Below, in pieces: positions 56,531 to 64,000 of a DNA stretch of 64,000 bases. The notes under the pieces are model-generated. The model ran no database searches and was not told where the DNA came from. It saw only the letters and a program-made list of their open reading frames with translations. The stretch lies in NCBI GenBank assembly GCA_028687755.1, contig JAQTZL010000002.1, positions 84,459 to 148,458 of the forward strand. The letters are read 5' to 3'. This DNA comes from Candidatus Nanopelagicales bacterium (GTDB lineage: Bacteria; Actinomycetota; Actinomycetes; S36-B12). How positions within the stretch are numbered: position 1 is the first letter of the stretch; every line of letters begins with the position of its first letter. A program made the position numbers and the translations under genes.

Positions 56531-57325
56531 ATGGCAGACGCACCTATTGGCATCGTCGACTCTGGGGTCGGTGGCTTAACTGTTGCTCGGGCCATTCTTG
56601 ATCAGTTACCTCACGAGCCTGTCTTGTATGTAGGGGACACCGCACGCGGCCCTTATGGCCCGCGCCCAATCGCAGAAGTTCGCCAATTCGCTCTTGAAAT
56701 CATGGATCGATTAGTTGCTGATGGCGTGAAGTTATTGGTCATCGCGTGTAACTCGGCAAGTGCGGCAACCTTGCGCGATGCGCGTGAGCGCTACAACGTT
56801 CCAGTGATTGAAGTTGTGCATCCAGCCGTCAGGCGTGCTGCTGCAGCGACACGTAATGGACGCATCGGTGTTATTGGCACTGAGATGACCATTACGTCGC
56901 GCGCATATGACGATGCATTTGCTGCAGCACCAAATCTGGAAATCATTTCTGCAGCATGCCCGCGCTTTGTTGAATTTGTTGAAGCGGGCAGAACTTCTGG
57001 GACATCGCTACTTGAAGTTGCGCACGAGTATTTAGATCCACTGCAAGCAGCCGACATCGATACTTTGGTCTTGGGATGTACCCACTATCCGTTGCTCACG
57101 GGTGTGCTTTCGTATGTCATGGGTGAAAATGTGACGCTCGTTTCTAGTGCTGAAGAAACCGCGAAAGATGTGTACCGCACTCTTGTTGCGCATGATCTGC
57201 TTCGTGATCCTGAATTGCCACAGCCAGTGCATCAATTCAGTGCAACGGGTGACCCCGCAAGTTTCGAGCAGTTAGGGCGCCGCTTCTTGGGGCCTGAGAT
57301 TGGTTCGGTCGGCCATTTCGGCTAG
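56531..57325 (+). CDS. murI: Glutamate racemase
   Basis: The 264-residue cofactor-independent racemase supplies D-glutamate for peptidoglycan. The two catalytic cysteines are Cys73 (ACNSASA) and Cys183 (GCTHYPLL), with [13 protein letters not shown] and [13 protein letters not shown] at the N-terminus. The order murI-rph-rdgB matches Rv1338-Rv1341, except that the metallo-hydrolase gene Rv1339 is missing between murI and rph. Confidence 0.96.
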   Translation: MADAPIGIVDSGVGGLTVARAILDQLPHEPVLYVGDTARGPYGPRPIAEVRQFALEIMDRLVADGVKLLVIACNSASAATLRDARERYNVPVIEVVHPAVRRAAAATRNGRIGVIGTEMTITSRAYDDAFAAAPNLEIISAACPRFVEFVEAGRTSGTSLLEVAHEYLDPLQAADIDTLVLGCTHYPLLTGVLSYVMGENVTLVSSAEETAKDVYRTLVAHDLLRDPELPQPVHQFSATGDPASFEQLGRRFLGPEIGSVGHFG

Positions 57326-57366
57326 CCAACAAAGCGTTACCCGTCAGCCCAATAGAGTTCTGTCCC

Positions 57367-58098
57367 ATGACTTCTGTTACCCCGCGCTCAGATGGCCGCG
57401 CCGATCAAGAACTTCGCCCAGTAACGTTCCAGCGTGGCTGGCTCGAGCAAGCCGAGGGTTCAACCTTGGTTTCTTTTGGTCGCACGCGGGTGCTGTGCAC
57501 AGCGTCCTTCACTCCAGGAGTTCCACGCTGGCTCAAGGGCAGTGGCAAAGGCTGGGTGACCGCCGAATACGCGATGCTTCCTCGTGCAACCAATGAGCGC
57601 AATGATCGTGAGTCAGTCAAAGGCAAACTTGGTGGACGTACTCACGAGATTTCCCGTTTGATCGGACGCAGTTTGCGAGCCGTGGTCGACATGTCAACGC
57701 TTGGTGAGAACACCATTGTTATTGACTGTGATGTGTTGCAGGCCGATGGTGGCACGCGCACAGCTGCAATTACCGGTGCGTACGTTGCCCTGGCTGATGC
57801 AGTGACCTGGGGCTTAGAGAAGAAGTACCTCTCAAGTAATCCATTCACGGATTCAGTTGCAGCGGTGAGTGTTGGCATCATCGATGGTGTGCCACGTCTT
57901 GACCTTCACTACGACGACGATGTCCGTGCTGAAACTGACATGAACATTGTGATGACAGGCGATGGCCGTTTCATTGAAGTTCAAGGAACAGCCGAAGGCG
58001 CACCATTTGATCGCGCCGAACTTGATGTGTTGTTGTCATTGGGCACTCAAGGCTGTGCTGATCTCACGCGCATGCAGCGTGAGGCGCTGGCACTCTAG
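57367..58098 (+). CDS. rph: Ribonuclease PH
   Basis: The 243-residue phosphorolytic 3'-5' exoribonuclease trims tRNA 3' ends. It starts with [39 protein letters not shown] and has [29 protein letters not shown] and the C-terminal [12 protein letters not shown]. Length equals the family norm. It lies 13 bp upstream of rdgB on the same strand. Confidence 0.96.
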   Translation: MTSVTPRSDGRADQELRPVTFQRGWLEQAEGSTLVSFGRTRVLCTASFTPGVPRWLKGSGKGWVTAEYAMLPRATNERNDRESVKGKLGGRTHEISRLIGRSLRAVVDMSTLGENTIVIDCDVLQADGGTRTAAITGAYVALADAVTWGLEKKYLSSNPFTDSVAAVSVGIIDGVPRLDLHYDDDVRAETDMNIVMTGDGRFIEVQGTAEGAPFDRAELDVLLSLGTQGCADLTRMQREALAL

Positions 58099-58111
58099 AT
58101 CGGGCTTTGTG

Positions 58112-58732
58112 ATGACAGTTCGCATGGTCCTAGCGAGTAAAAACGCGCACAAGCTCATTGAGTTACGCCGAATTCTTGCGCAAGTCGGGCTCGATATCGA
58201 TCTTGTCGGAACTCAAGAATTTCCTGACCTTCCTGATGTTGATGAAACCGGGAGTTCGTTTGCGGCCAATGCGTTACTGAAGGCACGTGAGATCTGCGCG
58301 TTCACTGGGTTGCCAGCGATCGCTGATGATTCAGGGATAGCAGTTGATGCGCTCAACGGGATGCCTGGGATCTATTCAGCTCGTTGGGCTGGCACCCACG
58401 GTGATGATGCCGCCAATCTTGCATTGCTGATCGCGCAACTCGATCATGTTCCCGCGAAGCGACGTGGGGCTGCTTTCCATTGCGCAGCTGCAATCGTGAC
58501 ACCTGAAGGTGATGAGCGAGTAGTTGAGGGAACACTCGATGGGATGCTCATCACTGAGCCTCGTGGGGCCAATGGGTTTGGATATGACCCAATCTTTGTG
58601 CCTCTTGGATACCAAGTGACAACAGCGCAAATGTCTGATGATCAGAAAGACGCCATCAGCCATCGAGGTCGAGCCCTAGCAGCGCTCGCTCCTGTAATCG
58701 AGCAACTGATTCCGGAAGCCAAAAAGCACTAG
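58112..58732 (+). CDS. rdgB: XTP/dITP diphosphatase (RdgB/HAM1)
   Basis: The 206-residue nucleotide-pool sanitising enzyme starts MVLASKNAHKLIELRRIL, then FAANALLKAREI, the active-site Asp in ADDSGIAVDALNG, YSARWAG and the C-terminal FGYDPIFVPLGY with SHRGRALAAL. ATG 58112 is chosen as homology begins there. The last bases of the gene carry the transcription terminator of the convergent tRNA-Leu gene. Confidence 0.95.
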   Translation: MTVRMVLASKNAHKLIELRRILAQVGLDIDLVGTQEFPDLPDVDETGSSFAANALLKAREICAFTGLPAIADDSGIAVDALNGMPGIYSARWAGTHGDDAANLALLIAQLDHVPAKRRGAAFHCAAAIVTPEGDERVVEGTLDGMLITEPRGANGFGYDPIFVPLGYQVTTAQMSDDQKDAISHRGRALAALAPVIEQLIPEAKKH

Positions 58733-58751
58733 AGCCAGTGCTCTAGTGCTT
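58721..58751 (-). terminator. Terminator of tRNA-Leu, overlapping rdgB 3' end
   Basis: On the minus strand AAGCACTAGAGC pairs with GCTCTAGTGCTT around a 4-nt loop, and a TTTTT run follows (A run 58721-58725 on +). It begins right at the tRNA 3' end. Confidence 0.8.
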
Positions 58752-58835
58752 GGTGCGGGAGAGGGGACTTGAACCCCTACGTCCGAAGACACAGGTTCCT
58801 AAGACCTGCGTGTCTGCCAATTCCACCACTCCCGC
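58751..58835 (-). tRNA. tRNA-Leu (anticodon UAG)
   Basis: On the minus strand the acceptor arms GCGGGAG and CTCCCGC pair. The anticodon arm is CAGGT-CTTAGGA-ACCTG with UAG at positions 34-36, reading CUA/CUN leucine codons. A class II variable arm (TGTCTTCGGACG) and the T-arm GGGGTTCAAGTCCCC are present, and CCA is encoded at 58753-58751. Confidence 0.96.
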
Positions 58836-58863
58836 GAGGAGTGCGTACGAATCTTACGGCGTG

Positions 58864-59328
58864 CTATCCGAGTTCGAGATCGCGGATCAGTTTTGCCACG
58901 TGGCCGGTGGCTTTCACGTTGTAAAACGCCTCTTCGATCTTGCCGGTTGGGCTGATCACGAAGGTTGAGCGGATGACGCCGACCACAGTCTTGCCGTAGA
59001 GCTTCTTTTCGCCGAAGGCCCCGTATTTTGCGAGGACTTCCTTGTCAGGGTCCGACAACAAAAGAATTTTCAAATTGTCGTGCTCCCGAAACTTTGCCAG
59101 CTTCTCGGGCTTATCGGGGGAGATACCAATGACGACGTAATCAAGCTTGTTGAACAATTTGAGATTATCAGTGAAGTCGCAGGCTTGTTTTGTGCAGCCA
59201 GGTGTCAACGCAGCGGGATAGAAGTACAAGATGACTCGTTTGCCCTTGAATTGGGACAGGCGAACGGTCTGGCCAGCATCGTTTTTGAGTGCAAATGCTG
59301 GAGCGGTGTCTTTAGGTGCCAGAGTCAT
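58864..59328 (-). CDS. bcp: Thiol peroxidase, Bcp/PrxQ-type peroxiredoxin
   Basis: The 154-residue AhpC/TSA-fold protein has peroxidatic Cys45 in LTPGCTKQAC and a resolving Cys50 five residues on, the Bcp/PrxQ arrangement. VILYFYP and STFVISPTGKIEEAF complete the fold. It reduces hydroperoxides using thioredoxin. The segment AALTPGCT replaces the common KDDTPGCT. It is transcribed toward the tRNA-Leu gene. Confidence 0.93.
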   Translation of the reverse strand: MTLAPKDTAPAFALKNDAGQTVRLSQFKGKRVILYFYPAALTPGCTKQACDFTDNLKLFNKLDYVVIGISPDKPEKLAKFREHDNLKILLLSDPDKEVLAKYGAFGEKKLYGKTVVGVIRSTFVISPTGKIEEAFYNVKATGHVAKLIRDLELG

Positions 59329-59359
59329 AGGAGCACTCTAAACCGTAGGCAATGCTTGA

Positions 59360-60238
59360 TCAGCGCGATAGAGGAGCAAGCGCCGAAGCATCGGTATGTG
59401 AATCCAAGCCTGCAGATCGACGTAACCCGCGAGTGCCGGTGATGGCAAGAACAATCAAGAACAGCGCCGCACCAACGAGAACAATCATCGTGCCCGACGG
59501 AACGCCTGCGTAGTAACTCAAGTACATGCCAACGAGACCGCTGAAAGCGCCGATGATCGTGCTGTAACTCAACATTCTCCCGAAAGAGTCGGTCAACATG
59601 CGAGCAATCACCGCTGGAATCACCAGCATGGCTGCGACGAGAGTCACGCCGATGACCGTAAGTGTGGCCAGAATCGAAAGAGACAACACGATCATGAGCA
59701 TGGCTTCAATTCTGGAAACCTTGACACCTGAAACATCCGCAACATCTGGGTCAAACGTGCTGAACAAGAGTGCTCGATAACGCAGGAATACGAAAGTGCC
59801 AGTGAGAACAGATACCGCGATCAAGCCGATGATTTGCTCAGTGCTAATTCCAAGGATGCTGCCGAAGAGTGCGTTTTCAAATGACGGGCCGCTGGTGCCA
59901 AATTTGGCGAAGAGGGCAACACCAAGGGCAAACGAGGCAGTGGTGATCACGCCAATTGCAGCATCTGCACCAAGTCGGCTGCGCTTTGTCACTGATGTAA
60001 TCGCAAGTGCTGAAGCGATACCCCAAATGCCGGCTCCAAGAATATAAAAACTCGAAGCAAACAGTTGTGCTGCTGCAAAGCCGCCAAAAATCGAGTGTGA
60101 AAGTCCGTGGCCGATGTAGCTCATGCCGCGCAACACAATGAAAACACCAATGAATCCAAGGAGTGCACCGGAAAGCGTGGCGACGAACAAACCCTTTTGA
60201 AAGAAGGCGTACTGCAGTGGTTCAAGCAGAGTTTCCAT
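59360..60238 (-). CDS. Zn/Mn-type ABC transporter permease
   Basis: The 292-residue ABC-3 family permease (ZnuB/MntB type) has about eight transmembrane helices. Family segments include GALLGFIGVFIVLRGMSYIGHGLSHSIFGG, ADAAIGVITTASFALGVALFAKFG and LTVIGVTLVAAMLVIPAVIARML. ATG 60238 (METLLEPLQYAFF) is chosen over an extension overlapping the ATPase gene. It is last of a three-gene operon transcribed binding protein - ATPase - permease. Confidence 0.92.
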   Translation of the reverse strand: METLLEPLQYAFFQKGLFVATLSGALLGFIGVFIVLRGMSYIGHGLSHSIFGGFAAAQLFASSFYILGAGIWGIASALAITSVTKRSRLGADAAIGVITTASFALGVALFAKFGTSGPSFENALFGSILGISTEQIIGLIAVSVLTGTFVFLRYRALLFSTFDPDVADVSGVKVSRIEAMLMIVLSLSILATLTVIGVTLVAAMLVIPAVIARMLTDSFGRMLSYSTIIGAFSGLVGMYLSYYAGVPSGTMIVLVGAALFLIVLAITGTRGLRRSAGLDSHTDASALAPLSR

Positions 60239-60239
60239 G

Positions 60240-61025
60240 TCAGACTGCACTTCGCACAGTGCCGCCATGCGGTGCTTCGTCAACAACGATTCGCATGCCT
60301 AAATGTTCGAGCACTTCCATACGGGCGCCAAAAGTTTGCTCGAGCACTTCTGGATTCATCACATCTGCCGGTGTGCCTGAAGCAACGATTCGTTGATTCA
60401 CGCAAACCAAATGGGGGAGATGTGCCGCAATGCCGTTGAGGTCATGGGTAGTGAGAACGATTGCTATACCTTCTTCGTGAAGGTCAGCGAGCAAATGAAG
60501 AACGTCATGTCGAGTTGCTACGTCCACACCACTGGTTGGTTCATCAAGCAACATGATCTGCGGTTGACGCAGGAGTGCACGCGCAAGGAACATGCGCTGT
60601 TGTTGCCCACCTGAGAGCTCGCGAATGTGTCGCTTTGCTAAATCCGCGATACTCAAGCGGTCAAGGACTGAGTAAACGCTTTGTTTCTCGCTCTTACTCG
60701 CCCAAGGTAAAAGATTTGCAGACTTGCGTGACATCAGGACGCACTCTTCTACGGTGATGGGGAAGTTCCAGCTGACGGTTTCAAGCTGAGGTACATAGGC
60801 GATGCGGAGGGCACTGTTCTTTGCAATTGAGCCGCTCATTGGCTTTAACGTGCCAAGCAGTAGACGCAGCAGAGTTGTTTTGCCTGCGCCTGACGGACCA
60901 ACAATTCCAGTGAACTGATCTTCGTGAACATGAAAGTTCACATGAGAGAGCACTGGATGGTGTGTGTAGCCGGCAGTGACGTCATTGAGTTCTATGAGTT
61001 CAGGACCAACGCCAATGCCTGTCAT
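60240..61025 (-). CDS. Zn/Mn-type ABC transporter ATP-binding protein
   Basis: The 261-residue ABC ATPase has Walker A GPSGAGKTT, signature LSGGQQQRMFLARAL, Walker B IMLLDEPTSGVD and switch region VLTTHDLNG. It resembles ZnuC/MntA-type ATPases, with PQLETVSWNFPITVEECVLMS after the Q-loop. It overlaps the binding-protein gene by 4 bp and is 1 bp from the permease start. Confidence 0.93.
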   Translation of the reverse strand: MTGIGVGPELIELNDVTAGYTHHPVLSHVNFHVHEDQFTGIVGPSGAGKTTLLRLLLGTLKPMSGSIAKNSALRIAYVPQLETVSWNFPITVEECVLMSRKSANLLPWASKSEKQSVYSVLDRLSIADLAKRHIRELSGGQQQRMFLARALLRQPQIMLLDEPTSGVDVATRHDVLHLLADLHEEGIAIVLTTHDLNGIAAHLPHLVCVNQRIVASGTPADVMNPEVLEQTFGARMEVLEHLGMRIVVDEAPHGGTVRSAV

Positions 61026-62044
61026 TGTGGGTACTTCGCGGAGTCAGTTTTCCCTGTTGCGGTAGATACTGCTTCAAGGTTTTTTGTAGTTCCACCCAAG
61101 CCTTTAATCATGGTGATGTAGTCGTACTTCATTAATCCCAACCAGGAATGATCCTTTTCTCCAGGGCTTCCAGGAAGATCATCATCGCGAAGTGAGGCCT
61201 CATATTTCGCGCCAGTTGCTCGCCCAATTTCTTCCAAGACCTTTGACGGGAACACTTCAGATCCGAAAATTGTCGGGACCTTCTGGCCTTTGACCTGTTC
61301 AATCAATTGCGCGACTTCTGCTGGAGTTGGATCCGAGAAGTTCTTAGGTTGAACAGCACCGATCACGGTCCATCCAAAATCTTTCGCAAAGTATGCGTAG
61401 GCATCGTGATAGGTCAGCAGCTTCAAGTTTCCGGCAGGCACTGTGGCTTGATCTTTACGCAGAGCATTCGCGAGTTCTGTTGCTTTTTTGTCAAAGCGGA
61501 CGAAGTTCTCAGAGTAGTAGTCAGCATTTTTTGGGTCACGCTCAATGAATGTGTCGCGAATGACTGTTGCGTACTTGGCCGCGAATAAAGGATCGGTCCA
61601 AAGATGTGGATTTGGTTTTCCTTCTTCCTTCGGAAAGGAGAAGTCGTAAATGTATTCAGACTCTGGAAGAACTGTGGTGCCGATTTCGATGAGGTTCGCA
61701 CTGCTTTTCATATTGGCACGCGCCAATTCAGCTGTTGGATCCTCAAGCTTGAGTCCATTGATGAAAACAATGTCGGCCTTGCTGAGTAGTTCAGCGACCT
61801 GAGGAGCTGGTTCATAGGTATGGCTATTCGTTCCTTCGGGAACGATACCTTCAATATCGACCTTGTTGCCGCCGATGCTTGAAGCGATAGAAGTAATCGG
61901 CGAAACCGTGGTGGCCACGAGAAGTTTGCCGTCGGTTTGCGGGTTGGCTGCGCTGGCGGCCGAACCGAAATCTGAACCACATCCGCTCAACAGGAGTGCG
62001 AGGGCACCTAGGCCCACACCGAATTGCGGCAAATGAAATTTCAT
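61022..62044 (-). CDS. Metal-binding lipoprotein of a Zn/Mn ABC importer (cluster A-I, TroA-like)
   Basis: The 340-residue protein has a lipobox LLSGC (about Cys22), then the TroA-type backbone-helix fold. Candidate metal ligands are His in GTNSHTYEP, His in GKPNPHLWTDP, His/Asp in TYHDAYAYFAKDFG and Glu/Asp in IFGSEVFP and AKYEASLRDDDLPG. It lacks the long His-rich loop typical of many zinc-specific proteins, so manganese or zinc are both possible. A palindrome in its upstream region may be the operator. Confidence 0.9.
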   Translation of the reverse strand: MKFHLPQFGVGLGALALLLSGCGSDFGSAASAANPQTDGKLLVATTVSPITSIASSIGGNKVDIEGIVPEGTNSHTYEPAPQVAELLSKADIVFINGLKLEDPTAELARANMKSSANLIEIGTTVLPESEYIYDFSFPKEEGKPNPHLWTDPLFAAKYATVIRDTFIERDPKNADYYSENFVRFDKKATELANALRKDQATVPAGNLKLLTYHDAYAYFAKDFGWTVIGAVQPKNFSDPTPAEVAQLIEQVKGQKVPTIFGSEVFPSKVLEEIGRATGAKYEASLRDDDLPGSPGEKDHSWLGLMKYDYITMIKGLGGTTKNLEAVSTATGKTDSAKYPQ

Positions 62045-62072
62045 ATCCGAACCTTAATGACGACAGGTTGTA

Positions 62073-62091
62073 ATTGCAAAAGACTTGCAAT
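62073..62091. promoter_or_regulatory. Candidate operator upstream of the metal-importer operon
   Basis: ATTGCAA-AAGAC-TTGCAAT is a perfect 7-5-7 inverted repeat, 29 bp before the lipoprotein start codon. The position suits a metal-responsive repressor site, but it does not match the Zur or MntR consensus I know. Confidence 0.5.
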
Positions 62092-62153
62092 AAGAGCAAG
62101 GGTGGGGTGCTCACATTTGCCACGCCCCCAAGGGGTCCGTCTAGTCTGAGCAG

Positions 62154-62420
62154 GTGGCACCTCATGCAGAACATGGCAGCGATCCCAAAATCGAGGCACT
62201 CGTCGCCGAAATCACCGCGGCCCGGGCGCAGTTATTGGCATCGGTCGATGACCTCAAGCAAGAGTTGAGCCCAGCCTCCCTGCGCAAACGAGGCCTAGGT
62301 GCGATCACGGGAATCTTCACTGATGAATTTGGCGGGATTAAACCCAAGCGCGTGGCAATAACTGCTGGCGTGATTGCGGGGGTCGTAGGCCTGAAGGTTA
62401 TTGCTCGCCGCCGCAAGTAA
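62154..62420 (+). CDS. DUF3618-like small membrane-anchored protein
   Basis: The 88-residue protein has an N-terminal helix with the DUF3618-like pattern KIEALVAEITAARAQLLASVDDLKQELSP, then KRVAITAGVIAGVVGLKVIA as a C-terminal hydrophobic helix and a basic RRRK end. The start is GTG 62154. Function unknown. It lies between the metal importer and the SAM riboswitch, divergent from the former. Confidence 0.7.
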   Translation: MAPHAEHGSDPKIEALVAEITAARAQLLASVDDLKQELSPASLRKRGLGAITGIFTDEFGGIKPKRVAITAGVIAGVVGLKVIARRRK

Positions 62421-62483
62421 CTTGACGACCTGAATTTGATGCCTGCTTTCGTGGCAGGTAAGGTTCAACTCATAACTGAATAC

Positions 62484-62604
62484 CTCATCCAGAGGGGCAG
62501 AGGGATACGGCCCGTTGAAGCCCCGGCAACCTATTTGATAACTCGCTTGCGAGGCCCATCAAAGTTCGGTGCCAACTCCGACCTGTAACACCAGGACAGA
62601 TGAG
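62484..62604 (+). promoter_or_regulatory. SAM-I (S-box) riboswitch upstream of metM-like gene
   Basis: P1 arms CTCATC (62484-62489) and GATGAG (62599-62604) enclose the S-box core. That core comprises the kink-turn AGAGGGGCAGAGGGA, the joined GGCCCGTTGAAGCCCCGGCAACC and, after a hairpin, GGTGCCAACTCC. These are the invariant blocks of SAM-I aptamers. A Shine-Dalgarno AGAAGGAAGG lies directly after P1 and ATG is at 62627. No separate terminator hairpin with a T run was seen, so control may be translational. High S-adenosylmethionine should turn the downstream genes off. Confidence 0.93.
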
Positions 62605-62626
62605 CGAGAAGGAAGGCCTCGTACAT

Positions 62627-63883
62627 ATGACTGCAACGTTGGGTACCAACCCTGAACTTGGTGCTGCCCATGCCCTGAAGTGTCGCGAGTGCGGTGCGCT
62701 GTATCCATTGGATGCCAGCTACGCCTGCTTCGAATGCTTTGGCCCACTCGAAGTGGCCTATGAAGCCCGCGGACTTACGCGTGAAGCCATCGAGGCTGGT
62801 CCACTTTCCATGTGGCGCTATGAAGCATTGCTGCCGGTTACGCCAGGAGCAGGTCACCGCCCAGGATTACAACCAGGCCTCACCAAGTTGGTTAAGGCAG
62901 ACAATCTTGCTGCGGCGCTGGGTGCTAAAGCGGTGTGGGTCAAAGACGATTCAGGTAATCCAACGCATTCGTTCAAGGATCGGGTAGTTGCCGTCGCACT
63001 TGAAAACGCACGACGCCTCGGTTTTGAAACCATTGCTTGCGCATCGACCGGCAATCTTGCGAATGCTGTTGCAGCAGCCGCTGCACGTGCAGGCTTGAAA
63101 TCGGTTGTATTCGTGCCATCAAATCTTGAAGCTGGAAAGATCGTGACCACCGCGGTGTATGGCGGAGTTCTTGTCGCAATCGGTGGTAACTACGACGACG
63201 TGAACCGCTTGTGCACCGAAGTTGCTGCATCGCGCAACTGGGGTTTTGTGAATGTGAATCTTCGCCCGTATTACGCAGAGGGCAGTAAGACCGTTGGTTA
63301 CGAAATCGCTGAACAACTCGGCTGGCGATTGCCAGATGCCGTGGTTTCGCCAGTTGCGTCAGGCTCATTGCTTACCAAGGTCGATAAAGCATTCCGTGAG
63401 TTTGTCGACCTGGGGCTTGTGAGTGATCACGCTTATAAGATTTACGGTGCCCAAGCAACTGGATGCTCGCCAGTGTCACAAGCATTTGCCGCTGGACAAG
63501 ATTTCATCAAGCCAGTCAAGCCTGACACCATCGCGAAGTCACTAGCGATTGGTAACCCAGCAGACGGTCCGTATGCACTCGATGTCGTCCGCCGCACACA
63601 GGGCGCACTTGCAGATGTGACTGATCAAGAAGTCATTGAAGGCATCAAGTTGCTTTCAGAAACTGAAGGCATCTTCGGTGAGACTGCAGGTGGCGTAGTT
63701 GTGGGCACGTACCGCAAGCTCCTGCGTGAAGGATTGATCGATCCTGAAGCTGAAGTTGTGCTACTGAACACGGGCGATGGCCTTAAAACACTTGACGCCG
63801 TTGCACCGACCTCAGGACCAACCATCACTGTCTCACCGTCGTACGACGATTTCGAAGCTGCTTACAAGGAGATCACATCATGA
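62627..63883 (+). CDS. metM: Threonine synthase-like PLP enzyme, probable homocysteine-forming MetM
   Basis: The 418-residue fold-type II PLP enzyme has a short N-terminal zinc-ribbon-like segment (Cys19, Cys22, Cys34, Cys37), PLP Lys117 in NPTHSFKDRV, CASTGNLANAVAAAAARAG and a C-terminal LLNTGDGLKTLD. By sequence alone it is threonine synthase, acting on O-phosphohomoserine. The SAM-I riboswitch in front and the overlapping MoaD/ThiS-type carrier gene behind match the MetM/MetO route of Streptomyces, in which a ThrC homologue makes homocysteine using carrier thiocarboxylate. A plain ThrC role remains possible. ATG 62627 follows AGAAGGAAGG; an in-frame ATG at 62600 lies inside P1. Confidence 0.85.
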   Translation: MTATLGTNPELGAAHALKCRECGALYPLDASYACFECFGPLEVAYEARGLTREAIEAGPLSMWRYEALLPVTPGAGHRPGLQPGLTKLVKADNLAAALGAKAVWVKDDSGNPTHSFKDRVVAVALENARRLGFETIACASTGNLANAVAAAAARAGLKSVVFVPSNLEAGKIVTTAVYGGVLVAIGGNYDDVNRLCTEVAASRNWGFVNVNLRPYYAEGSKTVGYEIAEQLGWRLPDAVVSPVASGSLLTKVDKAFREFVDLGLVSDHAYKIYGAQATGCSPVSQAFAAGQDFIKPVKPDTIAKSLAIGNPADGPYALDVVRRTQGALADVTDQEVIEGIKLLSETEGIFGETAGGVVVGTYRKLLREGLIDPEAEVVLLNTGDGLKTLDAVAPTSGPTITVSPSYDDFEAAYKEITS

Positions 63884-64000
63884 GCGCAACCGTTCGCATC
63901 CCAACCATTCTTCGCACCTACACCGGCGGCGAGGCAGAAGTAACTGCAACCGGGGCAACCCTTGCGGAAGTCATCAACGACCTTGAGGCACAGTTCCCAG
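63880..64000 (+). CDS. metO: MoaD/ThiS-family sulfur carrier, probable MetO (3' end outside window)
   Basis: Only the first 40 codons are present. They share VR-PTILR-YTGG, GATL and LEA with CysO at 54715, so this is a paralogue of the cysteine sulfur carrier. The C-terminal Gly-Gly needed for thiocarboxylation lies beyond the window and could not be checked. The start ATGA overlaps the stop of the metM-like gene, which argues for coupled synthesis and joint riboswitch control. Confidence 0.82.
   Translation, partial: MSATVRIPTILRTYTGGEAEVTATGATLAEVINDLEAQFP

Overview
The window reads as chromosome of an actinobacterium with moderate G+C. Supporting marks are a WhiB regulator, DUF3039, DUF3107 and DUF3117 proteins, a DivIVA-domain protein, the Mec/CysO/CysM cysteine route, GTP-type PEP carboxykinase, a monoderm Tad gene set, a mycofactocin-type SDR, and several blocks whose order matches mycobacteria. 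Genes are dense and mostly housekeeping. Many overlap by 1-8 bp, and strong hairpin terminators separate convergent units. There are no rRNA genes, IS elements or CRISPR arrays.

Layout. 1-10.5 kb: a block resembling M. tuberculosis Rv1205-Rv1232 (LOG-like C-terminus, FolP2-type DHPS homologue, DivIVA-domain protein, DUF3117, O-methyltransferase, HtrA, TatB, Mrp, DUF1003, MgtE-N/CBS), but gpgS and sigE/rseA are missing from their usual places. 10.5-14 kb: ParA-like ATPase, DEAD-box helicase, DUF3107, alpha/beta hydrolase. 14.2-18.7 kb: tadABC with a pilin-like protein and TadE/G-like pseudopilins. 18.7-24.2 kb: prfB-ftsE-ftsX-DUF4436-smpB, then a vapBC toxin-antitoxin pair wedged before the tmRNA gene. 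24.5-31.5 kb: a probably acquired type I restriction-modification operon (hsdM-hsdS-hsdR) with a DUF4238 gene at its end. 31.7-40 kb: envelope and stress genes (frameshifted fasciclin protein divergent from an RskA-like anti-sigma factor, mycofactocin-type SDR, cold-shock protein, serine-periodic small protein, HPP protein, DUF2889, TesB, aldo/keto reductase, TrmB). 40.5-49 kb: copper ATPase, C-S lyase-type aminotransferase, pckG, ornithine carbamoyltransferase, WhiB, DUF3039, a lipoprotein, HdeD-like protein. 49-53 kb: IclR regulator, D,D-carboxypeptidase, GH18 protein. 53-59 kb: clpS-DUF2017-mec-cysO-cysM, murI-rph-rdgB, tRNA-Leu, peroxiredoxin. 59.3-62 kb: Zn/Mn-type ABC importer. 62.4-64 kb: SAM-I riboswitch, threonine-synthase-like enzyme, and a sulfur-carrier gene cut by the window end.

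The most interesting system is sulfur-carrier amino-acid synthesis in two places. Mec-CysO-CysM makes cysteine from O-phosphoserine and a thiocarboxylated carrier. The riboswitch-controlled pair at the right edge matches the MetM/MetO route described in Streptomyces, where a threonine-synthase homologue makes homocysteine from O-phosphohomoserine and a thiocarboxylated carrier. A SAM riboswitch in front argues strongly that this pair serves methionine rather than threonine. Other notable points are the defence genes on both sides of tmRNA, the broken fasciclin frame, the serine-periodic protein and an apparent ATT start codon.
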